Assembly (NCBI GenBank): GCA_021733645.1
Contig: JAHREJ010000028.1
Coordinates: forward strand, 1-57,925
Direction of reading: 5' to 3'
Source: Bacillus subtilis subsp. subtilis
Lineage (GTDB): Bacteria > Pseudomonadota > Gammaproteobacteria > Xanthomonadales > Xanthomonadaceae
Length of the DNA stretch: 57,925 nucleotides
Positions 27,935 to 35,147 of this stretch are shown piece by piece. Numbering within the stretch: position 1 is the first letter of the stretch; each line of letters opens with the position of its first letter. Under the pieces are notes generated by a model. The model saw nothing but the letters and a program-made list of their open reading frames with translations. It did not search any database and was not told the origin of the DNA. Position numbers and translations under genes: made by a program.

Positions 27935-28684
27935 TCAGTCGCGGGCTACCTGGAAACCGGCGAACGACTGGCTGACCGGCATCAGTTCGAGGCGGTTGAT
28001 GTTGAGGTGCGCCGGCAGGTTGGCCACCCAGAAGATCTGCTCGGCGATGTCGTCGGCGGTCATCGGGTTGGCGCCGGTGTACAGGGTGTCCGAGGCGGCC
28101 TGGTTGCCGTGGGTGCGCACCAGGGTGAACTCGGTTGCGGCCATGCCCGGTTCGATGGTGGTGACGCGCACGCCGGTGCCGTGCAGGTCGGCGCGCAGGC
28201 CCAGTGAGAACTGGCTGACGAAGGCCTTGGTGCCGCCGTAGGCGTTGCCGCCCGGGTACGGGTATACGCCGGCCACCGAGCTGATGTTGATGATGGCGCC
28301 CTTGCGCGCCACCAGCTGCGGCAGCAGGCGGTGGGTCAGGGTGACCAGCGCGGTGACGTTGGTGTCGATCATGGTGCGCCAGTCGTCCAGCGAGGCGCTC
28401 TGCGCCGGGGCGGTGCCCTGGGCGAGGCCGGCGTTGTTGACCAGCAGGTCAATGTTGGCGAAGTCGGGCGGCAGGGCGGCCAGCGCGGCCTCCATAGCGG
28501 TGGCATCGCGCACGTCGAAGACGGCCGCGTGGACGCGCTCGGGACCGTAGGCGTCGACCAGCGGCTGCAGCCGTTCAGCGCGGCGGCCGGTGGCGATGAC
28601 GCGCCAGCCCGCCTGGGCGAAACGATGGACGGCGGCAGCGCCAAAACCGGAGGTGGCGCCAGTAATCAGAGCGGTACGGGTCAT
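27935..28684 (-). CDS. ydfG: SDR family oxidoreductase, YdfG-like (NADP+-dependent 3-hydroxy acid dehydrogenase)
   Basis: The 249-residue protein follows E. coli YdfG along its entire length. It has the cofactor loop ITGATSGFG near residue 7 and ATGRR (arginines favour NADP), then NNAG near residue 87 and the catalytic SSVAG-(Y)GGTK segment (tyrosine in NAYGGTK near residue 150). The C-terminus NINRLELMPVSQSFAGF is the YdfG-type ending. The likely role is oxidation or reduction of 3-hydroxy acids such as L-allo-threonine, or of malonic semialdehyde. The ATG at 28684 gives the family length. Confidence 0.88.
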   Translation of the reverse strand: MTRTALITGATSGFGAAAVHRFAQAGWRVIATGRRAERLQPLVDAYGPERVHAAVFDVRDATAMEAALAALPPDFANIDLLVNNAGLAQGTAPAQSASLDDWRTMIDTNVTALVTLTHRLLPQLVARKGAIINISSVAGVYPYPGGNAYGGTKAFVSQFSLGLRADLHGTGVRVTTIEPGMAATEFTLVRTHGNQAASDTLYTGANPMTADDIAEQIFWVANLPAHLNINRLELMPVSQSFAGFQVARD

Positions 28685-28723
28685 CGGGGTACTCCGTGGG
28701 AATCCCCCGCATTTTCGCACCGA

Positions 28724-29209
28724 TCAGCGGATGCGGAATACGCGTGCCTTGGGCAGGTCTTCGTCCACCTGCAGGAACCAGCGGCCGGCAATGCCGGGCA
28801 CCACCACGATTTCTGGGTTGCTGCGGCTGGCCTTGAGCTTCATTTCGCCCTTGAGCACCTGCCACTGCTGGCCGTTGTCCAGGGTGAACACGGTGCCCGG
28901 GGCCCAGCCGTCCACCTGGCCGGTGACCTTGGCGGTGATGGGGCCGTCGTCCAGGCCCGGGAACATGGGCGCCGGGGTGGGCGCACCGGGCATGGCCACC
29001 GGGGCGGCAGCCACCGGCGGGGCCGGGCTGCGGGCGTCGGCCTCGCGCAGCAGGCGGTTCAGGGTCTGCAGCTGGGCCGGGGTGAGCCCCACCTGGGCCA
29101 GTTCCTGCGGGTCCACGCGCTGTTCGATTGCCGCATACGGGGCCTGGGCGGCGGCCGTTGCAGCCAGCCACACCATGCCCACACCCGCCAGAATCTGCCA
29201 CCTGCGCAT
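28724..29209 (-). CDS. Secreted hypothetical protein
   Basis: The 161-residue protein has a signal peptide (residues 1-22, cleavage after AAAQA), a helical stretch with a TPAQLQTLNRLLREA segment, a Pro/Ala linker, and a beta-rich C-terminal half (about 90-161). No characterised family is recognised. The ATG at 29209 was chosen because it yields a clean signal peptide; an in-frame ATG at 29263 would put 18 polar residues in front. It lies 39 bases upstream of the SDR gene on the same strand and could be co-transcribed. Confidence 0.78.
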   Translation of the reverse strand: MRRWQILAGVGMVWLAATAAAQAPYAAIEQRVDPQELAQVGLTPAQLQTLNRLLREADARSPAPPVAAAPVAMPGAPTPAPMFPGLDDGPITAKVTGQVDGWAPGTVFTLDNGQQWQVLKGEMKLKASRSNPEIVVVPGIAGRWFLQVDEDLPKARVFRIR

Positions 29210-29365
29210 TGCCTGCTCCACTGCCTGTACGTGCTCGATGGCGGCACTGTGCTTCACTTTCATGGCAGCCAGATGACAGGGTGGCCGGTCGCGCCGGGCG
29301 GTGAGGCCGGCAGGGGGTAAAATGTCGGCCAGCCGCGCAGCCGCGCCGGCGGTATTGGACGTCAC

Positions 29366-29836
29366 ATGATCAACAACGATGTACTGCGCAGCATCCGCTA
29401 CATGCTCGACCTCAGCGACGGCATGATCGCCGACACCTGTGCCCTGGCCGACCCGGCCTTCGTGATCGACAAGGCCGACGTGGCCGGTTGGCTGCGCAAG
29501 GAAGACGAGGAAGGCTTCGTGGCCTGCGACGACCTGACCCTGTCGCATTTCCTCAACGGGCTGATCGTGCATTACCGTGGCCGCGACGAGAGCCAGCCGC
29601 TGCGCCCGGTGGAAAAGCGCATCACCAACAACCTGGTGCTGAAGAAGCTGCGCGTGGCCTTCGAGCTGAAGGACGTGGACATGCACGAGATCTTCAACAG
29701 CGCCGGGTTCCCGGTGTCCAAGCCGGAGCTGTCGGCGCTGTTCCGCCAGCCGGACCACAAGAACTACCGCGCCTGCGGCGACCAGCTGCTGCGCAACTTC
29801 CTGAAGGGCCTCACCCTGCGCGTGCGCGCTGCCTGA
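29366..29836 (+). CDS. yehS: DUF1456 family protein (YehS)
   Basis: The 156-residue protein equals E. coli YehS in length and consists of two copies of the DUF1456 module. Each copy starts with a pattern like NNDVLRSIRYMLDLSD or NNLVLKKLRVAFELKD and ends with an FLNGLI / FLKGLT motif. Its function is unknown. Its 3' end overlaps the 3' end of the convergent LysR gene by 26 bases. Confidence 0.9.
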   Translation: MINNDVLRSIRYMLDLSDGMIADTCALADPAFVIDKADVAGWLRKEDEEGFVACDDLTLSHFLNGLIVHYRGRDESQPLRPVEKRITNNLVLKKLRVAFELKDVDMHEIFNSAGFPVSKPELSALFRQPDHKNYRACGDQLLRNFLKGLTLRVRAA

Positions 29837-30758
29837 GCCCCCCGCTGGCACGTGGCTCGGCCTGCGGGGCCACGTGCTGCAGCAGTTCCTGCATGAAGGC
29901 CCGCGCCGCTGGCGTGGGCAACCTGGACCACACCGCATGCACGCGCCGCACCGGCGCGTCCTGGATGGCCACGCAGGCCACACCAGTGAAGCCGGCGGCG
30001 ATGGCCACCGGCACGATGCCCACCGCCAGCCCCTGCTGGACGAAGCGCTCGATGAGCGACATGTGGTTGATCTCGAACGGCACCTTGTGCGGTAGCCCGG
30101 CGGCGGCGAAGGCTTCGTCGGTCTGCCGGCGCGCGCCGCTGCCGTACTGGAAATCCACCAGCGGCAACTCGGCCAGGGTGGCCAGCGAGAGGCGCTTGCG
30201 GCTGGCCAGCGGATGGCTGGGCGGCAGCACGGCCACCATCGATTCTTCGGCCAGCAGCCGGTGGCAGGCGCCGTCGATGGCGGTGCCCGGCGACAGGCCC
30301 ACCAGCGCCACATCCACGCGGCGCTCGCGCACGTCTTCCATCAGCACTTCGCTTTTGTCCATGCGCAGGCGGAATTCCACCTGCGGGTAGCGGGTGTGGA
30401 AGGCGGCCAGACAGGCGACAAGATCCACGGCGGTAAGCGAGGTGATCTGGCCGATGGTGAGGGTGCCGCGTACCTGGCCGGCCACGGCGGCCACGTCTTC
30501 GCGCAGGTGCCGCAGTGCATCAAGCACCTGGCGGGCGTGGGTGAGCAGCACCTCGCCGGCCGGGGTGACCCGTACCTGGCGCGGCAGGCGTTCGAACAGG
30601 GTGGCCTGCAGTTCTTCTTCCAGGTGGGCGATCTGGTGGCTGAGTGCAGACTGCACCACATGGCAGCGTGCGGCGGCGCGGGTGAAGTTGCGCTCTTCGG
30701 CCAAGGCCACGCAGAACTCGAGCTGTTTGAGGTTCACGCCGGCATCTTCCTTACCCAT
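29811..30758 (-). CDS. LysR family transcriptional regulator
   Basis: The 315-residue protein has an N-terminal winged helix (NLKQLEFCVALAEERNFTRAA with AALSHQI-type recognition helix, about residues 9-68) and a C-terminal periplasmic-binding-like effector domain (about 95-300). It is transcribed divergently from the MFS exporter gene, 91 bases apart, with an inverted repeat between them; regulation of that exporter is inferred. A GTG seven codons downstream of the chosen ATG is an alternative start. Confidence 0.9.
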   Translation of the reverse strand: MGKEDAGVNLKQLEFCVALAEERNFTRAAARCHVVQSALSHQIAHLEEELQATLFERLPRQVRVTPAGEVLLTHARQVLDALRHLREDVAAVAGQVRGTLTIGQITSLTAVDLVACLAAFHTRYPQVEFRLRMDKSEVLMEDVRERRVDVALVGLSPGTAIDGACHRLLAEESMVAVLPPSHPLASRKRLSLATLAELPLVDFQYGSGARRQTDEAFAAAGLPHKVPFEINHMSLIERFVQQGLAVGIVPVAIAAGFTGVACVAIQDAPVRRVHAVWSRLPTPAARAFMQELLQHVAPQAEPRASGGLRQRARAG

Positions 30759-30777
30759 CTAATTTACAGATGCGTTG

Positions 30778-30803
30778 GATGATAACTATTCATTTCCATC
30801 ATC
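30778..30803. promoter_or_regulatory. Candidate LysR operator
   Basis: GATGAT (30778-30783) and ATCATC (30798-30803) form an inverted repeat with a 14-base A/T-rich spacer in the intergenic region between the divergent LysR and MFS genes. Position and symmetry fit a LysR-type site, but no binding consensus is available. Confidence 0.35.
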
Positions 30804-30849
30804 GCGCAGGTGAGCAGACACTGGCGTCCCCCTGATCCCCGGAGGCCCC

Positions 30850-32025
30850 ATGACGGCCGATGTACACACCCCTCTGAGCCGCTGGCAGGTGCTGTTGATG
30901 GCCTTTGCCACGGGCGTGGCGGTGGCCAGCAATTACTACGCCCAGCCGCTCCTGCACACCATTGCCGGCGAGTTCGGGGTGTCGTTTGGCCGCGCGGGCA
31001 TGTTGGTGACGGCCGCGCAGTTGAGCTACGGGGTGGGTGTGGTGCTGCTGGTGCCGTTGGGCGACATGTTCGAGCGGCGGCGGCTGATTGTGGTGATGTC
31101 GTTGTTGTCGGCGGCGGGCCTGGTGGTGAGTGCGTTGAGCCACCAGTTCGTGTGGTTGCTGGTGGGCACGGCGATCACCGGGTTGTTTTCGGTGGTGGCG
31201 CAGGTGCTGGTGCCGTTTGCGGCCACGCTGGCGCGGCCGGAAGAGCGCGGCCGGGTGGTGGGCACGGTGATGAGCGGGTTGCTGCTGGGCATTCTGCTGG
31301 CGCGCACGGTGGCCGGGGCGTTGTCGTCGCTGGGCGACTGGCGCTGGGTGTACTGGATGGCGGCAGGCACCTTGGTGCTGACCACCTGGGTGCTGTATCG
31401 CACGCTGCCGCGCTTCTACCAGCATGCCGGATTGGGCTACGGGGCGTTGCTGCGCTCGATTGGCACGCTGTTCGCGCAGGAGCCGGTGTTCCGGTTGCGC
31501 ACGCTGCTGGGCGGGCTGAGTTTTGCGATGTTCGCGATGTTCTGGACGCCGCTGGCGTTCCTGCTGGCGGGCGCGCCGTACCACTACAGCGATGCGACGA
31601 TCGGGCTGTTCGGGTTGGTGGGTGCGGCAGGCACGCTGGCGGCGGGCGTGGCAGGGCGGATGGCAGACCGGGGCAAGGCGGCGTTGGCGACGACGCTGGC
31701 GCTGGTGCTGCTGGCGGCGTCGTGGTTGCCGTTGGGCTTTTCGACGCAGTCGCTGGTGGCGCTGGTGGTGGGCGTGCTGGTGCTGGACCTGGCGGCGCAG
31801 CTGCTGCACGTGAGCAACCAGAACGTGGTGTTCGCGCTGCGGCCGGAGGCGCGTAACCGGCTCAATGCGGGGTACATGACCGGGTATTTCATTGGCGGGT
31901 CGTTGGGGTCGCTGGTGTCGGCGCAGGTGTATGCGGCGTACGGGTGGATCGGGGTGTGCGTGGCCGGCGCCGGTGTGGCCGCGGTGGCGATGGCGGTGTG
32001 GGCGCTTGCGGTGATGCGCCGGTAG
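30850..32025 (+). CDS. MFS transporter (drug/metabolite exporter)
   Basis: The 391-residue inner-membrane protein has 12 hydrophobic segments and the MFS motif A variant GDMFERRRLI after helix 2, in the style of the YnfM/arabinose-efflux MFS group. The substrate is unknown. It is divergent from a LysR regulator. Its stop codon TAG is part of the GTAG head of a palindromic repeat. The final 45 codons or so are the source of three tandem partial copies downstream (32192-32891). Those copies share a 15-base deletion relative to this intact gene. Confidence 0.9.
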   Translation: MTADVHTPLSRWQVLLMAFATGVAVASNYYAQPLLHTIAGEFGVSFGRAGMLVTAAQLSYGVGVVLLVPLGDMFERRRLIVVMSLLSAAGLVVSALSHQFVWLLVGTAITGLFSVVAQVLVPFAATLARPEERGRVVGTVMSGLLLGILLARTVAGALSSLGDWRWVYWMAAGTLVLTTWVLYRTLPRFYQHAGLGYGALLRSIGTLFAQEPVFRLRTLLGGLSFAMFAMFWTPLAFLLAGAPYHYSDATIGLFGLVGAAGTLAAGVAGRMADRGKAALATTLALVLLAASWLPLGFSTQSLVALVVGVLVLDLAAQLLHVSNQNVVFALRPEARNRLNAGYMTGYFIGGSLGSLVSAQVYAAYGWIGVCVAGAGVAAVAMAVWALAVMRR

Positions 32026-32160
32026 AGCTGACCGTTGGCCGGCTGCCGCGATGTGACGTCGTAGAGCCGACCGTTGGTCGGCTGCATTGGCGCGGTGGCT
32101 GGGGGCAGCCGACCAACGGTCGGCTCTACGGGACGCAGCCGAGCGACGGTCGTCGCTACG
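32022..32160. repeat. Cluster of four SMAG/GTAG palindromes
   Basis: Elements begin at about 32022 (using the TAG stop of the MFS gene) and 32061 in direct orientation, and at about 32105 and 32135 in inverted orientation. Each has the GTAGAGCYGACC...GGYCGGCTGC pattern or its complement. This is the first block of the amplified region. Confidence 0.85.
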
Positions 32161-32401
32161 TCAGAAGCTGGTTTGCACGGCAAATTCGACGAATGCGGGG
32201 TACATGACCGGATATTTCATTGGCGGGTCGTTGGGGTCGCTGGTGTCGGCGCAGGTGTATGGGGCCTACGGGTGGATCGGGGTGTGCATGGCCGGCGCCG
32301 GTGTGGCGGTGTGGGCGCTTGCGGTGATGCGCCGGTAGAGCTGACCGTTGGTCGGCTGCCGCGATGTGATGTCGTAGAGCCGAGCGACGGTCGGCGCTAC
32401 G
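32161..32401. repeat. Tandem copy 2 of the convergent gene-end junction
   Basis: In order the unit holds three parts. First is a 30-base copy of the 3' end of the downstream outer-membrane protein gene (encoding VEFAVQTSF and stop on the minus strand). Second is a fragment of the last 48 codons of the MFS gene (32192-32338, with its TAG). Third are two GTAG palindromes. Length is 241 bases. The MFS fragment has lost 15 bases compared with the intact gene and carries private substitutions. No functional gene is expected. Confidence 0.88.
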
Positions 32402-32714
32402 TCAGAAGCTGGTTTGCACGGCAAATTCGACGAATGCGGGGTACATGACCGGATATTTCATTGGCGGGTCGTTGGGGTCGCTGGTGTCGGCGCAGGTGTA
32501 TGCGGCGTACGGGTGGATCGGGGTGTGCGTGGCCGGCGCCGGTGTGGCGGTGTGGGCGTTTGCGGTGATGCGCCGGTAGAGCCGACCGTTGGCCGGCTGC
32601 CGCGATGTGACGTCGTAGAGCCGACCGTTGGTCGGCTGCATTTGCGCGGTGGGTGAGCGCAGCCGACCAACGGTCGGCTCTACGGGACGCAGCCGAGCGA
32701 CGGTCGGCGCTACG
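32402..32714. repeat. Tandem copy 3 of the convergent gene-end junction
   Basis: Same layout as copy 2: an outer-membrane-protein 3' end (32402-32431), an MFS 3' end (32433-32579) and four GTAG palindromes. Length is 313 bases. It shares the 15-base deletion with copies 2 and 4, which shows the copies derive from each other. Confidence 0.88.
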
Positions 32715-33022
32715 TCAGAAGCTGGTTTGCACCGCAAATTCGACGAATGCGGGTACATGACCGGGTATTTCATTGGCGGGTCGTTGGGGTCGCTGGTGTC
32801 GGCACAGGTGTATGCGGCGTACGGGTGGATCGGGGTGTGCGTGACCGGCGCCGGTGTGGCGGTGTGGGCGTTTGCGGTGGTGCGCCGGTAGAGCCGACCG
32901 TTGGTCGGCTGCCACCCAAACACGACCGGGTAGAGCCGACCGTTGGTCGGCTGCCGCGAGCAACCGCGGAAATGCAGCCGACCAACGGTCGGCTCTACCG
33001 CGCGGGATGGGTCGGCGCTACG
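32715..33022. repeat. Tandem copy 4 of the convergent gene-end junction
   Basis: Same layout: an outer-membrane-protein 3' end (32715-32744), an MFS 3' end (32746-32891) and three GTAG palindromes (about 32888, 32930 and 32975) before the intact outer-membrane protein gene. Length is 308 bases. One G is missing in the run after AATGC, so the MFS fragment begins in another frame. Confidence 0.88.
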
Positions 33023-33727
33023 TCAGAAGCTGGTTTGCACGGCGAATTCAACGCGCGAGCCGGCATTGCCGGGGAACAGGCGCGTGGCGGCGCGGTCGGT
33101 GTCGTGCGCGGTCAGGCGCAGTTCCCACGGGCCGTGCACTTTCCAGATCGCACTGAGCTGGCCATGCAGGTAGTCATCGCCCTGCGCGCTGGCCAGCCAG
33201 TAATGGCCCACCGCCGCTTCCAGCCGCCACTGTTCGCCCAGCGGCAGGCGCGCGCCCAGTTGGGCGTAGGTGCCAGTGTGGCCGCCGGCCAACGCGTCGT
33301 CGGACACGCCTACCTGCAGCCAGTAGCGCTGCTGCCAGGTAAGGGTGCTGTTGAGCTCGGTCCAGTCCAGGTCCACGCTGCTGGACGGGTAAAGGTAGCG
33401 GGTGAGGTTGACGTCCAGCGCCCAGTTTTCATTCAGCGCCCCGCCCCAGCCGGCCACCACGTCGAACTCGCTGCGCGCGCCGTTGTCGGGCTGGAAGGAC
33501 ACCCCGGACCCCCACACCGAGGCGTACCAGCCGCGCTCGCTGCCCAGCTTCACCCCCGCCTGCGCGGCCGGGTCGCCATCGCTCTGCGAGCTGCCACGCC
33601 ACACGTAATCGGAGGTGAGCGTTGCATTGCCCTCCACCGCCGCCGAGGCCGCACCACTGATCGCCAGGCCCAGCAGCAGCGCGCTGCAGCGGCGCGCGAT
33701 GCGCCGTTTTGAAAGTTCAACCACCAC
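33023..33727 (-). CDS. TIGR02001-type outer-membrane beta-barrel protein
   Basis: The 234-residue protein has a signal peptide (through ISGAASA, about residue 28). The mature N-terminus GNATLTSDYVWRGSSQSDGD is the hallmark of the TIGR02001 (Gcw_chp) family of proteobacterial outer-membrane proteins, followed by amphipathic beta strands and a terminal phenylalanine (VQTSF). The start is taken as GTG at 33727, because an AAGGAG site lies 8 bases upstream and no ATG fits. It is convergent to the MFS gene, and its last 30 bases are copied three times in the amplified region. Confidence 0.82.
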   Translation of the reverse strand: MVVELSKRRIARRCSALLLGLAISGAASAAVEGNATLTSDYVWRGSSQSDGDPAAQAGVKLGSERGWYASVWGSGVSFQPDNGARSEFDVVAGWGGALNENWALDVNLTRYLYPSSSVDLDWTELNSTLTWQQRYWLQVGVSDDALAGGHTGTYAQLGARLPLGEQWRLEAAVGHYWLASAQGDDYLHGQLSAIWKVHGPWELRLTAHDTDRAATRLFPGNAGSRVEFAVQTSF

Positions 33728-33902
33728 GTTTGCCACTCCTTCGGACGGCGGCGCCGTCGAGGTGGCCAGTGTTCCCGCAGGGGCCGTAAAGCCGCCATTC
33801 CACCGCCACTGGACCGGCGCAAATTCGGCGTAAATCCTGCGTCCACGATGCCGCGCAGGCCCCGCGCTATCATGGCCGCTCTGACCTGTTGCGAGTAATG
33901 GC

Positions 33903-34292
33903 GTGGACGCGATCCTGACCCCGGTGTCGATTGGCGAGCTGATCGACAAGATCACCATTCTGGAAATCAAGGCCGAGCGCATCAGCGACGCGGGCAAGAA
34001 CGCCAACGTCCGCAAGGAACTGGATGGCCTGTGGCCGTTGTGGCAGCAGCAGCTGGCCAGCCAGCCGGGGCTGGAGGCGCTGAAGGATCAGCTCAAGGCC
34101 ATCAACGTGCGCATGTGGGACATCCAGGACCAGCTGCGCGACAAGGAAGCGGCGCGGGTGTTCGACGATGCGTTCATCCAGCTGGCGCGCGGGGTGTACG
34201 GCACCAACGGCGAGCGGGTGAAGGTAAAGAACGAGATCAACCGCGTGGCCGGTTCGGCGCTGGTGGAAGAAAAGCAGTACCAGGGCGAGTAA
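33903..34292 (+). CDS. DUF6165 family protein
   Basis: The 129-residue cytoplasmic protein has a conserved-looking N-terminus (ILTPVSIGELIDKITILEIK) and a helical charged body, matching the DUF6165 family. No function is known. It starts with GTG at 33903 and is divergent from the outer-membrane protein gene, 175 bases away. Confidence 0.85.
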   Translation: MDAILTPVSIGELIDKITILEIKAERISDAGKNANVRKELDGLWPLWQQQLASQPGLEALKDQLKAINVRMWDIQDQLRDKEAARVFDDAFIQLARGVYGTNGERVKVKNEINRVAGSALVEEKQYQGE

Positions 34293-34313
34293 ACCGCCCT
34301 GCCCGCGCCGGGC

Positions 34314-35060
34314 TCAATGCCCGGTGGCGGCCATGAAGCGTTCGCGGTCCTGCTGGGTACGCCGGCGGATTTCGGCCAGCGCTTCGTTTTCGGTGGCTTC
34401 CAGCATGGATTCGAACAGGCGCTGGAAGTGGTTGCGCATGGCCAGCCGTGCGGCGGCCGGGTCGCGCTGGCGCAGGGCGTCCAGAATACGGGTGTGTTCT
34501 TCGTCGCGGGTGTCGTCGTCGTTGTGGCAGACGTTGGCGTACACCTGCCTGACCCGCGGCAGCTCGTTGCGCATGCGCCAGATCAGCTGCACGCAGTGCT
34601 CCACCACCGGGTTGCCGGCGATGCGCGCAATGGACAGGTGGAACTGGCGGTCGGCCTCGCTGGCGGCAGCCTCGCCCGAGGCCGGGTCGACCATCGCAGC
34701 GATCAGGCCGGCCAGGTCGTCCACTTCTGCATCGGTGATGCGGCTGGCGGCCATCGCCGCCGCTTCGGCCTCGATGACCGCACGCGCCGCGGTGAGGTCG
34801 AAGGCCGAGACGTCCGGCAGCGCGCCGGGGGCCTGCGACGGGCGTGCCTTCACATACACGCCTGACCCGGTCTTGATGGTGATCAGGCCCTGCGCTTCCA
34901 GCGCGATTTCCGCCTCGCGCACGGTGACCCGGCTGACGCCGAGGCGTTCGGCCAGATCGCGTTCGCCGGGCAGGCGCGAGCCCGGCGGGAATTCGCCCTT
35001 CTCGATCAGTGCGACGATTTCGGCGGCAATGGACTGGTAGAGACGGGGTTCGGACATCAT
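34314..35060 (-). CDS. FadR/GntR family regulator, probable regulator of the alginate locus
   Basis: The 248-residue protein has an N-terminal GntR winged helix (SRLPGERDLAERLGVSRVTV, about residues 27-46) and a C-terminal all-helical FCD domain (about 90-235) with the metal-binding histidines in RQFHLSIA and MRNHFQRLF. Several regulators of hexuronate and alginate catabolism belong to this subfamily. The gene lies 87 bases downstream of the TonB-dependent receptor on the same strand, so the receptor, the operon and this regulator probably form one regulon. The effector is inferred to be KDG or DEH. Confidence 0.88.
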   Translation of the reverse strand: MMSEPRLYQSIAAEIVALIEKGEFPPGSRLPGERDLAERLGVSRVTVREAEIALEAQGLITIKTGSGVYVKARPSQAPGALPDVSAFDLTAARAVIEAEAAAMAASRITDAEVDDLAGLIAAMVDPASGEAAASEADRQFHLSIARIAGNPVVEHCVQLIWRMRNELPRVRQVYANVCHNDDDTRDEEHTRILDALRQRDPAAARLAMRNHFQRLFESMLEATENEALAEIRRRTQQDRERFMAATGH

Positions 35061-35117
35061 CAAGACCTGGCTGTACGGTGGCTGGGAACCATCATGCGAC
35101 CCGCGCCCCGGGAGAGC

Positions 35118-35140
35118 GGCGCGGTTGGGAAAACCGCGCC
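35118..35140 (-). terminator. Hairpin between the TonB receptor gene and the regulator gene
   Basis: A 9-bp inverted repeat GGCGCGGTT / AACCGCGCC with a 5-base loop lies 8 bases beyond the receptor stop codon. No T-run follows on the minus strand, so it may attenuate read-through or stabilise the upstream mRNA rather than terminate fully. Confidence 0.4.
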
Positions 35141-35147
35141 ACTGACC

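Noticed and set aside
32087..32956. Series of small frames with repeated VGRL or MTGYFIGG peptides
   Set aside because: They are fragments of the MFS and outer-membrane protein gene ends plus palindromes within the amplified region, not genes.
32022..33000. A CRISPR-like array of regularly repeated palindromes
   Set aside because: The intervals are themselves repeated copies rather than unique spacers, the elements are GTAG palindromes in both orientations, and no cas genes are present.
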